Positions 28,711 to 38,630 of a stretch of 64,000 bases of DNA are shown in pieces. The position numbers were made by a program, and so were the translations under genes. This DNA comes from Neoaquamicrobium sediminum (lineage in GTDB: Bacteria; Pseudomonadota; Alphaproteobacteria; Rhizobiales; Rhizobiaceae). Location: positions 496,001 to 560,000 of the forward strand of contig NZ_JABETK010000003.1 of assembly GCF_013240295.1 (NCBI RefSeq), in the 5' to 3' direction. Positions within the stretch are counted from its first letter, which is position 1, and each line of letters opens with the position of its first letter. The notes below the pieces were generated by a model. The model had not been told where the DNA came from and searched no databases. It saw only the letters and a list, made by a program, of their open reading frames with translations.

Positions 28711-28755
28711 AAGGTGCGTTACCTTGCAAGGACTTAATGGTTAACGACTCCTTGC
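28711..28755 (-). promoter_or_regulatory. Putative repABC promoter/operator with two inverted repeats
   Basis: AAGGT-GCGTT-ACCTT (28711-28725) is followed at once by GCAAGGA-N16-TCCTTGC (28726-28755), 55 to 100 bases upstream of repA. RepA proteins bind such palindromes to repress their own operon; the assignment rests on position. Confidence 0.55.
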
Positions 28756-29925
28756 GGCAAGAGGGTTCGCTGATTCCCGTTTCGGCTATTTGTCGTCATT
28801 TACGTCGGTTTTTCGGCTACTTATGAGAAACACGAAAATGCCTACGCCCGCGAGTGCCCTGTAAGATTCAAGGGGGTAACTGCAATCGGGAGTGCCGGCA
28901 GCGGCTCCCGTGCCGCGCAGTTTCATCGAGAATCGCAGCGACTCACACACCTCTCGGATTCGATGGGATGCCCCGGGACCGCGGCCGAGGCCACATTTTT
29001 GCATTGTTTCCGGAAAGCCAAGCATGCTCGAATCCGCACTTAATCGATCACAGAGAACAAGCCTGCCTCTCACCAGTTAGCGGCGGCGACTGCAGACGAA
29101 AATGGGGCGCTGACTGCCGGTGCGGCGGAGATCGAAATTGGGAGTAGTGTATATGCCCTCGGGACCCAAGCCGACGATAGCCGCCCCATCGTTTCCGGCG
29201 AGCTTCCGATAGGAGACCACAGATCGAGGGACTTCTACCTGCTCCCTTGTCCGCCCCAACCTTCTTCGGGGAGCTGAACGACTTCGCCTGCCATCTCGTC
29301 CACCTTGTCCTTGTCGCGGGTATCCTTCTTTGCGCCACGCAGCTCGTCGCCTTTTCAGGCGCCTCCGGCGCATCCATCGGATCGTTCGCGGCAGCTCTCC
29401 TGATCAGCGAGATAGAAGGGGAGGGGGCATGTCTGAGCCCACCGTTTCACTCGCCCGATCGCCGATCCACCGCGCGCTATCGCGCCCCAAACCACTACTG
29501 GGCGCCGACCGAGCGCTGTCCTGATGGCCGGACTCGCCGCCATCATTGGCCGGGGTAACGCTTCAATGTTCGGGTGGAGAAGAATCTTCTGCTTCCGATA
29601 CGTGCTGCGACTATTGAGGCGGCGTACTATAACGCGCGCCTCTCTGAGCAGCCAGCGGATCCGGAAGAGGCACGTCCTTTCCAATGTCGATCGGCGGCGG
29701 ATCATTGCTGACGCCTTGCGCCCGGGCTAGGTGGCGATCAACTCACCTGCCATCGGATTGAGTAGCGCTATGTCATGCTGGGTTACCCCCGCCCGGTGCA
29801 GCGGCCGTCGGGTCTGGTGAACTTCGCAGGGCCGATAGACACTAGCCTCAAGCAACTGCGCTGACACCGGCCGCGCTCTGGAAACGACCAGATCCGATCG
29901 GCAAAGAACGACGTACCAACGGCGT
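28756..29925. other. Long sparse region right of repABC
   Basis: About 1.2 kb in which I find no gene that I can support. Short protein-like patches occur, such as a minus-strand stretch near 29240-29330 reading DKDKVDEMAGEVVQLPEEGW and a plus-strand stretch near 29575-29690 reading AATIEAAYYNARLSEQPADP, but neither has a start site and neither is recognised. They may be remnants of decayed genes. Confidence 0.45.
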
Positions 29926-30196
29926 TCAACAGACCCGGGCCGAAGACCAGTCATCCAGCAGAATTCGGGCATCGCGTGCGGCAGAAATGAATGCGTTTAC
30001 GCGCATAGCTGGGAGGCTTGCGGCCCTTTATGACTTCGAGACAGGCCCGCATGGCTCTCTCCCGCTTCTTTTGGCCTCTGTCCGGCCAATCCCTGAGCAG
30101 TATTTCCGCGGCGTGCTTGGTGGAGAGCACGACCTTGTCTCGATCGATGCGACCGGGCTGCACGCGGACCGGCTTGTGGAAACGCAATTTACTCAT
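29926..30196 (-). CDS. DUF982 protein, copy 1 (frame break)
   Basis: A roughly 90-residue DUF982 protein: FHKPVRVQPGRIDRDKVVLS, TKHAAEILLRDWPDRGQKKR, RAMRACLEVIKG, then FISAARDARILLDDW. The conserved AAExLLxxWP and xxACLxxLxG features are present. Near 29998 the frame needs one base removed (or two added) to reach the FISAARDA end. DUF982 proteins are small rhizobial proteins of unknown function; two more occur near 41 and 43 kb. The start at 30196 has only a short AGGA ahead of it. Confidence 0.7.
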
Positions 30197-30390
30197 TCCT
30201 AATGTTAGGGCAGCCCATGGCCAATCTGCAAGTGGCGTACCGGCATACTTTTGGGGGCGGCACGATGCGAACATGTATTTCGAGCAGTGCAGCCCTTATG
30301 CCAAACGGCAATCGATTGTCTCAGCTGTTCTACGCTTCGCAGACAAAGCCCATGCCCTGAGATGGCTCGCCTCAACCAGTCGGCTGCTCG

Positions 30391-30603
30391 CTAGGGCCGG
30401 CAGGTGGGGCAGGGCCGCACGTCACTCCAACCCAGCTTAGCCGCTTTGCTAAAGGCAACCTCGCGCTCATAGGGGCCGTGCCATTGGCCATTTCTGGATG
30501 AATCGAGTTGCTGGAACCCTTCTTTGGCCGCACAGAAGCCACACTCGGCGACGTGGACCCGGACCCGGCCTTGTGCCCGGTTCTCGTAGATGAAGTAATG
30601 CAC
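30391..30603 (-). CDS. Small zinc-ribbon-like conserved protein
   Basis: 70 residues from a GTG: HYFIYENRAQGRVRVHVAEC, GFCAAKEGF, GQWHGPYEREVAFSKAAKLG and CPTCRP. Two CxxC pairs (AECGFC, CPTC) suggest a zinc site. I recall short proteins of this pattern (HYFIYEN at the start, WHGP in the middle) in many proteobacteria, all of unknown function. The start is uncertain; a longer frame begins at 30654. Confidence 0.6.
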   Translation of the reverse strand: MHYFIYENRAQGRVRVHVAECGFCAAKEGFQQLDSSRNGQWHGPYEREVAFSKAAKLGWSDVRPCPTCRP

Positions 30604-30763
30604 GGCCCACGCCCCCAAACAATGTTCGCGACGTAATGGCGGAACGATCGACACGTCAAGCGGAAGAAGGTTGGTTGGCGTAGGTTGGAATTGTGGCTCT
30701 TAGATCGCGGAAGACCGGGGAGGCGCCTCCTTGGATCAGCAATGCACGACGAACCGCTAGGCT

Positions 30764-33150
30764 TTAGATGGTGCGGAACCGCCTGATCGGCTTGCCCGGC
30801 GTGAGCGCCTCGGCTGCTGCAACGATCCCGAGCGCGTCGATCCCGTAATGGCGATAAAGCTCGGCTATCGATCCGGTCTGCCCGAAATGCTCGATACCCA
30901 GGGGCCTCAGCCGATGACCGTGCACCGAGCCTAGCCAGCCGAGCGTTGCAGGATGACCATCTATCACCGTAACGATGCTGCAATGAGCAGGAATGTCGCT
31001 GAGTAGTCTCTCGACATGACTTGTTGCGTAGGCAAGGCCGGCTTCGCGCGCACGCTGTGCCGCTGTCCACCCGGCATTGAGGCGATCTGCCGAAGTTATC
31101 GCAAGGAGACCTACGTCGCGTCGGTCTTCACCTAACATCCCGGTTGCTTCTATTGCCTCGGTGGCGACCACACCGGTGTAGGCAATGATGACTTCGGCGT
31201 TGGGGCCCGGCTTTCGCATCCAATAGCCGCCGTTGATGACGTCTGCTCGCAGTTCTGGTGTCATATCCCGTTTCGGTTGGTCGAGGGTACGGGTTGACAG
31301 CCGCAGATAGACGGAGCCGCCGATTGCGTCGCGTAGCCATGTCATTTGATCTGGCTCGGCCTCGCCAGACCGCTGCATGTACTCGAAGCCCCAGCGCATG
31401 ATGGTCGCAAGTTCATCGACGAATGCCGGTTCGAAACTTGCCAATCCGTCTTGAGACATCCCGATGAGAGGGGTTGCGATCGACTGATGCGCTCCTCCTT
31501 CGGGAGCTAGCGTCACGCCTGAGGGCGTGGCAGCGATCATAAACCTTGCATCCTGGTAACAGGCATAATTCAGAGCATCGAGGCCGCGTTCAATGAAGGG
31601 GTCATAGAGCGTGCCAACTGGCAGTATTCGCTCGCCGAAAATCGAATGTGAGAGCCCGAGTGCCGATAGCAGAACAAACAGGTTCATCTCCGCTATGCCC
31701 AGTTCCATGTGCTGGCCGCGCGGGGAGAATGTCCAGTTGTAGGTTGAGGGTATGCGCTCGGATCTGAAAAGATCGGGAGTGGTCTGCCTTGAGAAGAGAC
31801 CGCGGCGATTGACCCAGGCGCCCAGATTCGTCGACACCGTTACATCTGGCGAAGTCGTGACTATGCGATCTGCCAATGGTTCACCGCCCTTGGCAATCTC
31901 ATGCATGATCAGACCGAAGCCCTGTTGGGTCGACATGGTGGGCTGATAGGTGAGGGAAAGCCGCTCGGGCACTGGGATGTCGGGGGCGACAAATCTGCGG
32001 CGGCCGCGCTGGGTAAATGGCACCCGGGCAAGATAGGTGCGCGCCTGAGCCTGGCTTACCGACAGGCCCTCGAACGGATCCCACTCGTGGCCTTCCCGAA
32101 CGTTCATGGTCTCTCTGAAAGTCTCCAACTGGCCTGGGGTCATCAATCCGGCGTGATTGTCCTTGTGTCCGGCAAGCGGCAGTCCGTAGCCCTTGATCGT
32201 GTAGGCAAGAAAGCAGACGGGGCGGTCATGTGAGCGCGCTTCCTCAAAGGCTGCGAGCAATGCTTCGATGTCGTGACCGCCAAGATTGGACATCAGCAGC
32301 TCTAGTTCGCTGTCATTGCGTCTCTCGATCAGTTGCGAGACCGGACCCTGATCTCCAAGATCGTCCAGCAAGCGCTTGCGCCACGCTGCTCCTCCCTGGA
32401 AGGTAAGGGCGGAGTAGAGTTGGTTGGGACAGGCATCGATCCATTCGCGCAGCTTCTCGCCGCCAGGCTCAGCGAAGGCAGCCTGTTGCCGTTTTCCATA
32501 TTTGAGGATGACGACGTCCCAGCCAAAGTTCTGGAAAATGGCTTCGAACCGGGTCCAGAGGCCCTCCCGCACAACAGCGTCAAGGCTTTGGCGATTGTAG
32601 TCGATCACCCACCAGGTATTGCGCAACCCATGCTTCCAGCCTTCCAGCAGTGCTTCGAAGATATTGCCCTCGTCCATTTCCGCGTCGCCGACGAGCGCCA
32701 CCATCTTGCCCCCGGTTGGGTGTCGGCCCATCCTTTGGCGCGCACGTAATCCTGCACCAGAGAAGCGAAGATCGTCTGGGCCACTCCCAGTCCAACGGAG
32801 CCTGTCGAGAAGTCGACGTCGTCGACGTCCTTGGTGCGAGACGGATAGGATTGCGCACCCTTGTAGCCGCGAAAGTTCTCCAGCTTGTCGCGAGTCTGGT
32901 TGCCAACCAGGTACTGGATCGCATGGAAGAGGGGGCTTGCATGAGGTTTGACCGCGATGCGATCTTGAGGCTGGAGCGCATGGAAATGGAGCGCTGTCAT
33001 GATTGTCGACAGCGATGCGGAGGACGCCTGGTGGCCGCCGACCTTTAGGCCATCACCGTTGTCGCGCACGTGATTGGCGTGATGGATCGTCCAGGTGGCT
33101 AGCCACAATACCTTGCGTTCAAGTTCACTAAGCATCTGCAAATCGGCCAT
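30764..33150 (-). CDS. AceE-like homodimeric E1 / transketolase-family TPP enzyme (one frame break)
   Basis: Around 795 residues. The TPP-binding motif is VALVGDAEMDEGNIFEALLE ... WWVIDYNRQSLD (GDxE...N), as in homodimeric pyruvate dehydrogenase E1. Other features: TIHHANHVRDNGDGLKVGGH, KPHASPLFHAIQYL, HDRPVCFLAYTIKGYGLPLA, GQHMELGIAEMNLFVLLSAL (central-domain Glu) and a transketolase C-terminal domain. One G missing in the run near 32711 splits it into two open pieces. The start at 33150 follows GGGAG. No E2 or E3 gene accompanies it, so it may not be part of a pyruvate dehydrogenase complex; several rhizobial paralogues of this type stand alone. Substrate not known. Confidence 0.82.
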
Positions 33151-33226
33151 GACAATCTCCCGCTGGATGCGTCGATCCTACAAGGATTGAACCGCCCCGG
33201 GTTTGCCGGAGGCCGTTTCTTTTGAG

Positions 33227-34132
33227 TCACGCGGCCATGGCTGGTTCTTCCAGCATGGCGTAGTAGCGTTCCTCGGCTTCCGCCGGCGGGATGTTGCCGA
33301 TGGGCTCCAGCAGCCGGCGATTGTTGAACCAGTCGACCCAGGTCAGCGTGGCGAACTCTACGGCCTCGAAGCTACGCCATGGCCCGCGCCGATGAATGAC
33401 CTCGGCCTTGTAGAGGCCGTTGATCGTCTCGGCGAGAGCATTGTCGTAGGAATCGCCCACACTGCCGACGGAGGGTTCGATGCCGGCTTCGGCCAGTCGC
33501 TCGGTGTAGCGGATGCTGACATATTGAGACCCCCTGTCGGAATGGTGCACCAGGCCGCCGCGGTGGATGGGCCGCCGTTCGTGCAGGGCCTGTTCGAGAG
33601 CATCGAGGACAAAGCCCGCATGGGCGGTCCTGCTCACCCGCCAGCCGACGATGCGGCGGGCATAGGCATCGATGACGAAGGCCACGTAAACGAAGCCGGA
33701 CCAGGTGCTGACGTAGGTGAAGTCCGACAGCCACAGCCTGTTCGGCGCGGGGGCATGGAAGACCCGGTTCACATGGTCGAGCGGGCACGGGGCGGCCTTG
33801 TCCTGCACCGTGGTGCGGATCGGCTTGCCGCGGATGACGCCCTGAAGGCCGAGGTCGGCCATCAGCCGCTCGACCGTGCAGCGCGCGACGGCGAAGCCTT
33901 CACGCAGCATCTGCCGCCAGACCTTGCGCGCGCCATAGACCTCGAAGTTCTCGGCGAAGACGCGCTCGATCTCAGGCCTCAGGACACCGTCCCGCTTCGC
34001 CCGCGCCGACAGCTTCTCCGGATCGACGCGCTTGGCGACGTGGTCGTGGTAGGTCGACGGGGCGATCGGCAGAACCTTGCAGATCGGCTCGACCCCATGG
34101 ACCCCGCGGTGATCGTCTATGAACCCGATCAT
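33227..34132 (-). CDS. IS3-family transposase OrfB (copy 1, intact)
   Basis: 301 residues starting MIGFIDDHRGVHGVEPICKV. A DDE integrase core is present: LSDFTYVSTW, HHSDRGSQYVSIRY and DSYDNALAETINGLYKAEVI. The start overlaps the orfA stop (ATGA). This copy keeps four G in the run after the seventh codon, whereas copy 2 has three. Confidence 0.93.
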   Translation of the reverse strand: MIGFIDDHRGVHGVEPICKVLPIAPSTYHDHVAKRVDPEKLSARAKRDGVLRPEIERVFAENFEVYGARKVWRQMLREGFAVARCTVERLMADLGLQGVIRGKPIRTTVQDKAAPCPLDHVNRVFHAPAPNRLWLSDFTYVSTWSGFVYVAFVIDAYARRIVGWRVSRTAHAGFVLDALEQALHERRPIHRGGLVHHSDRGSQYVSIRYTERLAEAGIEPSVGSVGDSYDNALAETINGLYKAEVIHRRGPWRSFEAVEFATLTWVDWFNNRRLLEPIGNIPPAEAEERYYAMLEEPAMAA

Positions 34133-34455
34133 CGTTTGAACGGGCGGTCGAGCTCCGCCTGGGCAAAATAAGCGGAAGCCTTGCGCAGGATCTCGTTGGC
34201 CTGCCGAAGCTCCCGGTTCTCCCTCTCTAGCGCCTTCAGCTTTGCCGCCATGTCCGTCGGCACACCGGCGCGCTTGCCGGCGTCTACCTCGGACTTCTTC
34301 ACCCACTCGTTCAGCGTCTGGCCCGTGCAGCCGATCTTGGACGCGATCGACATGACCGCAGCCCACCGGGAGGGATGTTCATGTTCGTGATCCAGCACCA
34401 GCCGCACGGCTCGCTGGCGCACTTCCGGGGAAAACTTGTTCGTCGTCTTGCTCAT
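34129..34455 (-). CDS. IS3-family transposase OrfA (copy 1)
   Basis: 108 residues: helix-turn-helix (SPEVRQRAVRLVLDHEHEHP, SIASKIGCTGQTLNEWVKKS) and a heptad leucine region (AAKLKALERENRELRQANEI). Identical to the copy at 37403-37729. The frame is intact. Confidence 0.93.
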   Translation of the reverse strand: MSKTTNKFSPEVRQRAVRLVLDHEHEHPSRWAAVMSIASKIGCTGQTLNEWVKKSEVDAGKRAGVPTDMAAKLKALERENRELRQANEILRKASAYFAQAELDRPFKR

Positions 34456-34508
34456 GATGGCTCCACCTTCTCAGGAGTTGGAGCCTCCGGCAAACCCGGA
34501 GCGGTTCA

Positions 34509-36792
34509 TACACGGCACCACGATGATGTTCCTGTTTGCCGTGCCTGCGGTCGAAGCCCTTGGCGTGATGCTGTTGCCTCAGATGCTTGCCGCGCGTGAC
34601 CTGCCCTTCCCACGGCTCTCCGCCTTCGCCGTCTGGGCCTATGTCGTGGGCGGCCTCGTCTTCTTCTCGACCGTGTTTTACGATCTGGCGCCCAAAGGCG
34701 GCTGGTTCATGTACACGCCTTTGACACTCAAGGAATTCTCACCAGGCGACAACGCTGATTTCTGGCTGCTCGGCATTGGTTTCATCGAAATATCGGCGAT
34801 CGCCGGCGCCGTGGAAATCGTAGTGGGCACACTCAAGACACGGCCGCCGGGTATGTCGCTGGCTAAGATGCCGATCTTCGCCTGGGCGATGCTCATTTTT
34901 GCGGCGATGATCATCTTCGCCTTTCCCGCAGTCATCCTGGGCACCATGCTCCTCGAAATCGAGCGGTCATTTGGCTGGCCCTTCTTCTCAGCCGACGGAG
35001 GCGGGGATCCACTGCTTTGGCAGCATCTATTCTGGTTCTTTGGCCACCCGGAGGTCTATATCATCTTCCTGCCGGCCGCTGGCCTCGTCTCGATGATCGT
35101 CTCGACGATGGCGCGACGGCCCTTGGTGGGGCATGACCTCATTGTCGTCGCCCTCATAGGCACCGGCTTCTTCTCGTTCGGCCTTTGGGTCCACCACATG
35201 TTCACAACGGGGATACCGTCGCTGAGTCTCGCATTCTTTTCGGCAGCGAGCATGGCGGTTGCCATACCGTCCGGCATCCAGGTGTTTTCTTGGATTGCAA
35301 CGATCGCGGCCAGCAAGGAACGCTTCCGGATCAACACGCCTTCGCTGCTCGTCCTCGGGTTCCTGTTCATTTTCACTATGGGCGGGCTTACCGGCATCAT
35401 GGTGGCGCTGGTGCCAGTCGATTTCCAGGTGCACGACTCCTACTTCGTGGTTGCCCATTTCCATTACGTGCTGATCGGCGGGATGGTCTTTCCGTTGTTT
35501 GCGACCTTTTATTACTGGCTTCCGATGGTGAGCAGGAACATGCTTTCCGAGCGCGTCGGGCGTTGGGTTTTCTGGCTGATGTTCATCGGCTTCCACGTTA
35601 CCTTTTTCCCAATGCACATTACGGGCCTGCGAGGCATGCCGCGGCGCGTCTGGACCTATCCCGGCGACGTCGGGTGGGACGCACTCAACATGATCTCCAC
35701 CGTGGGCGCCTACATATTTGCCGCAGGCGTCGCGCTCTTCGTTGTGGACCTGGCAAGGCGCTTCCGGCCTGTCATCACGGGATCGGCGGGACCGGATAAC
35801 CCATGGGGCGCCAGCACACTCGAATGGCTTCCCAACGACGTCTATTCAACGCGCAGCATTCCCCTGGTCACCAGCCGCGACCCACTGTGGGACCAGCCCA
35901 ATCTTCCTGAAGAGGTGGAGAAGGGACGTCACTTCCTGCCCAACGCGCCGACGGGCGGCCGCGAGACGATCGTCACGAGCGCCATCGAGGGGCGTCCGCA
36001 ATATATTATCCGCATGCCAGGGCCGGGATACGCGCATGTGATTGCGGCGATCTTCACCGCGGCGTTCTTCCTGTTGCTGACCATCAAGGCAGTCACGATG
36101 GCGGTCATATGCAGCGTCGTCGCGATCGGTGCGATGCTGGTTTGGACCTGGGGACTGGACAAGGGGCCTAACGCAGGCGAGGTCGACATCGGGGCGGGCG
36201 TCAAGCTGCCGACGTATATGAGCGGACCCTCCTCGCACGCGTGGTGGGCGACTGTCGTCCTCGTTCTGGTCGCCGGTTCACTCTATCTCGCCTACGTTTT
36301 TCGTATCTCTACCTTTGGGTGGTCTCACCCGAGGTGTGGGCGCCGGATGGCTCGCCATCGCTTCCCGGTGTCGTTTGGCCATGGACGTCAGCGGGGCTTG
36401 TTTTGGCCGGTGGTGTCTCGCTCATGGCTGCCAACAGCTTGCTGCCGGAACCAGGCCAGCGCGGGGTTGCCGCGCCGCTGCTGTTCGTTCTTACCGCTGT
36501 CTGCCTCGTGGCAGCTGTTGCTAGCAATCTCTGGGGCCACTGGCAGAGCGGTCTGCGCCCGACTGAGAATGCCTACGGAGCCATGGTCTATATGGCCGGT
36601 GTGCTCGATGGGCAGCTCGCATTTGCTCTTGTCATGATGCTTGCTGTTGCCGCTGCGCGATGTTTGGCCGGGCGCCTCGATCACATCCGCCGGGTCAGCT
36701 ATGAAAATGTAGCGCTGCTTTTCGGGTACGCTCTGCTGCAGATGCTGTTCGGTCTTCTTCTCGTCCACGGCTTTCCGAGAGTGATGTCGTGA
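34509..36792 (+). pseudogene. Cytochrome c oxidase subunit I/III fusion, 5' end lost at an IS3 copy
   Basis: Subunit I haem-copper motifs are clear: FGHPEVYIIFLPAAGL (CuB His and Tyr), WVHHMFTTG and VHDSYFVVAHFHYVLIGG (haem ligands). The frame opens at the insertion boundary with HGTTMMFLFAVPAVEALGVM, which is normally about 65 residues into the protein, so the start and first helix (with a haem ligand) are missing. After one T is restored near 36300, the frame continues into a subunit III-like domain (YLYLWVVSPEVWAPDG ... QMLFGLLLVHGFPRVMS). Probably non-functional. No subunit II or cox assembly gene is nearby. Confidence 0.82.
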
Positions 36793-37166
36793 CACAAGAT
36801 ATCCCCGCACCTCGGCGAGACCCCTCGACCATCGCAACGATGCTATTCCTCCTTTGGGGCCTGATCGTGTGGGGACTGCAATTTTCCCTCGTCTATGTGG
36901 GCCACACGTTCCTATGCGCGCTGGGCGGGCAAGAGCATACGTCATCCATCCTTGTCGGTACCGCGACGGTTTTTTCAGTCGCATTAATCGCGCCAATCGT
37001 CATCACCCCTGTCCAGGTGTCGCGGTTAACCGGACTGGAACGGCAGAGGCCGGACACGAACGCGATCATTACGATTGCGCGGCTCATCGGAGCACTCTCC
37101 CTTATCGCTGCCATCTGGACCGGCTCGGCCGCGCTTATCGTTCAGGCTTGCGTTTCCCTACGGTGA
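36789..37166 (+). CDS. Small membrane protein coupled to the cytochrome oxidase gene
   Basis: 125 residues with three hydrophobic segments (TIATMLFLLWGLIVWGLQFS, SILVGTATVFSVALIAPIVI, LIGALSLIAAIWTGSAALIV). The GTG start overlaps the oxidase stop (GTGA), so it is probably a subunit or assembly factor of that oxidase. I do not recognise the family. It ends tail-to-tail with the CDF gene, overlapping its last codons by 25 bases. Confidence 0.65.
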   Translation: MTQDIPAPRRDPSTIATMLFLLWGLIVWGLQFSLVYVGHTFLCALGGQEHTSSILVGTATVFSVALIAPIVITPVQVSRLTGLERQRPDTNAIITIARLIGALSLIAAIWTGSAALIVQACVSLR

Positions 37167-37402
37167 GAACGCTCGTCCTCCTTCATCTGCGAAAGGCTTT
37201 GCACGGGCATGATGACGATATCGTGCACGCGCCAATCCAGTGATTTCACCGTCGCAGCTGCCTCCATAATCAGGGTCGTCAGCCGAGCTGTACCAGCTTT
37301 GGGCACCACGAAGGCTTCGCCCATGAAGAAGTGCCCCTCTTCCCGGAGGTGAACCGCTCCGGGTTTGCCGGAGGCTCCAACTCCTGAGAAGGTGGAGCCA
37401 TC

Positions 37403-37729
37403 ATGAGCAAGACGACGAACAAGTTTTCCCCGGAAGTGCGCCAGCGAGCCGTGCGGCTGGTGCTGGATCACGAACATGAACATCCCTCCCGGTGGGCTGC
37501 GGTCATGTCGATCGCGTCCAAGATCGGCTGCACGGGCCAGACGCTGAACGAGTGGGTGAAGAAGTCCGAGGTAGACGCCGGCAAGCGCGCCGGTGTGCCG
37601 ACGGACATGGCGGCAAAGCTGAAGGCGCTAGAGAGGGAGAACCGGGAGCTTCGGCAGGCCAACGAGATCCTGCGCAAGGCTTCCGCTTATTTTGCCCAGG
37701 CGGAGCTCGACCGCCCGTTCAAACGATGA
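37403..37729 (+). CDS. IS3-family transposase OrfA (copy 2)
   Basis: 108 residues, the same protein as that at 34129-34455: helix-turn-helix followed by a leucine heptad region. The frame is intact. Its stop overlaps the OrfB start. Confidence 0.93.
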   Translation: MSKTTNKFSPEVRQRAVRLVLDHEHEHPSRWAAVMSIASKIGCTGQTLNEWVKKSEVDAGKRAGVPTDMAAKLKALERENRELRQANEILRKASAYFAQAELDRPFKR

Positions 37730-38630
37730 TCGGGTTCATAGACGATCACCGCGGGTCCATGGGGTCGAGCCGATCTGCAAGGTTCTGCCGATCGCCCCGT
37801 CGACCTACCACGACCACGTCGCCAAGCGCGTCGATCCGGAGAAGCTGTCGGCGCGGGCGAAGCGGGACGGTGTCCTGAGGCCTGAGATCGAGCGCGTCTT
37901 CGCCGAGAACTTCGAGGTCTATGGCGCGCGCAAGGTCTGGCGGCAGATGCTGCGTGAAGGCTTCGCCGTCGCGCGCTGCACGGTCGAGCGGCTGATGGCC
38001 GACCTCGGCCTTCAGGGCGTCATCCGCGGCAAGCCGATCCGCACCACGGTGCAGGACAAGGCCGCCCCGTGCCCGCTCGACCATGTGAACCGGGTCTTCC
38101 ATGCCCCCGCGCCGAACAGGCTGTGGCTGTCGGACTTCACCTACGTCAGCACCTGGTCCGGCTTCGTTTACGTGGCCTTCGTCATCGATGCCTATGCCCG
38201 CCGCATCGTCGGCTGGCGGGTGAGCAGGACCGCCCATGCGGGCTTTGTCCTCGATGCTCTCGAACAGGCCCTGCACGAACGGCGGCCCATCCACCGCGGC
38301 GGCCTGGTGCACCATTCCGACAGGGGGTCTCAATATGTCAGCATCCGCTACACCGAGCGACTGGCCGAAGCCGGCATCGAACCCTCCGTCGGCAGTGTGG
38401 GCGATTCCTACGACAATGCTCTCGCCGAGACGATCAACGGCCTCTACAAGGCCGAGGTCATTCATCGGCGCGGGCCATGGCGTAGCTTCGAGGCCGTAGA
38501 GTTCGCCACGCTGACCTGGGTCGACTGGTTCAACAATCGCCGGCTGCTGGAGCCCATCGGCAACATCCCGCCGGCGGAAGCCGAGGAACGCTACTACGCC
38601 ATGCTGGAAGAACCAGCCATGGCCGCGTGA
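37726..38630 (+). CDS. IS3-family transposase OrfB (copy 2, one base shorter)
   Basis: Same protein as copy 1 (33227-34132), but the G run near 37753 has three G instead of four, so the native start MIGFIDDHRG is out of frame with the rest. All DDE residues remain. Comparison within the window shows directly that a single homopolymer base separates an intact from a broken frame. Confidence 0.88.

Larger units (their letters stand above)
33188..34508 (-). mobile_element. IS3-family element (IS51-like), copy 1
   Basis: 1321 bp with inverted ends TGAACCGCCCCGGGTTTGCC and TGAACCGCTCCGGGTTTGCC. It carries orfA and orfB on the minus strand. An inverted copy lies at 37350-38669. Flanks (CAAGGAT and TACACGG) show no target duplication, and the cytochrome oxidase gene to the right has lost its 5' end, so a deletion adjoining this copy is likely. 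Confidence 0.92.

Noticed and set aside
29247..29730. Several open frames on both strands in the sparse region right of repABC
   Set aside because: None has a start site, a recognised domain or coupling to a neighbour; they are described only as unresolved DNA.
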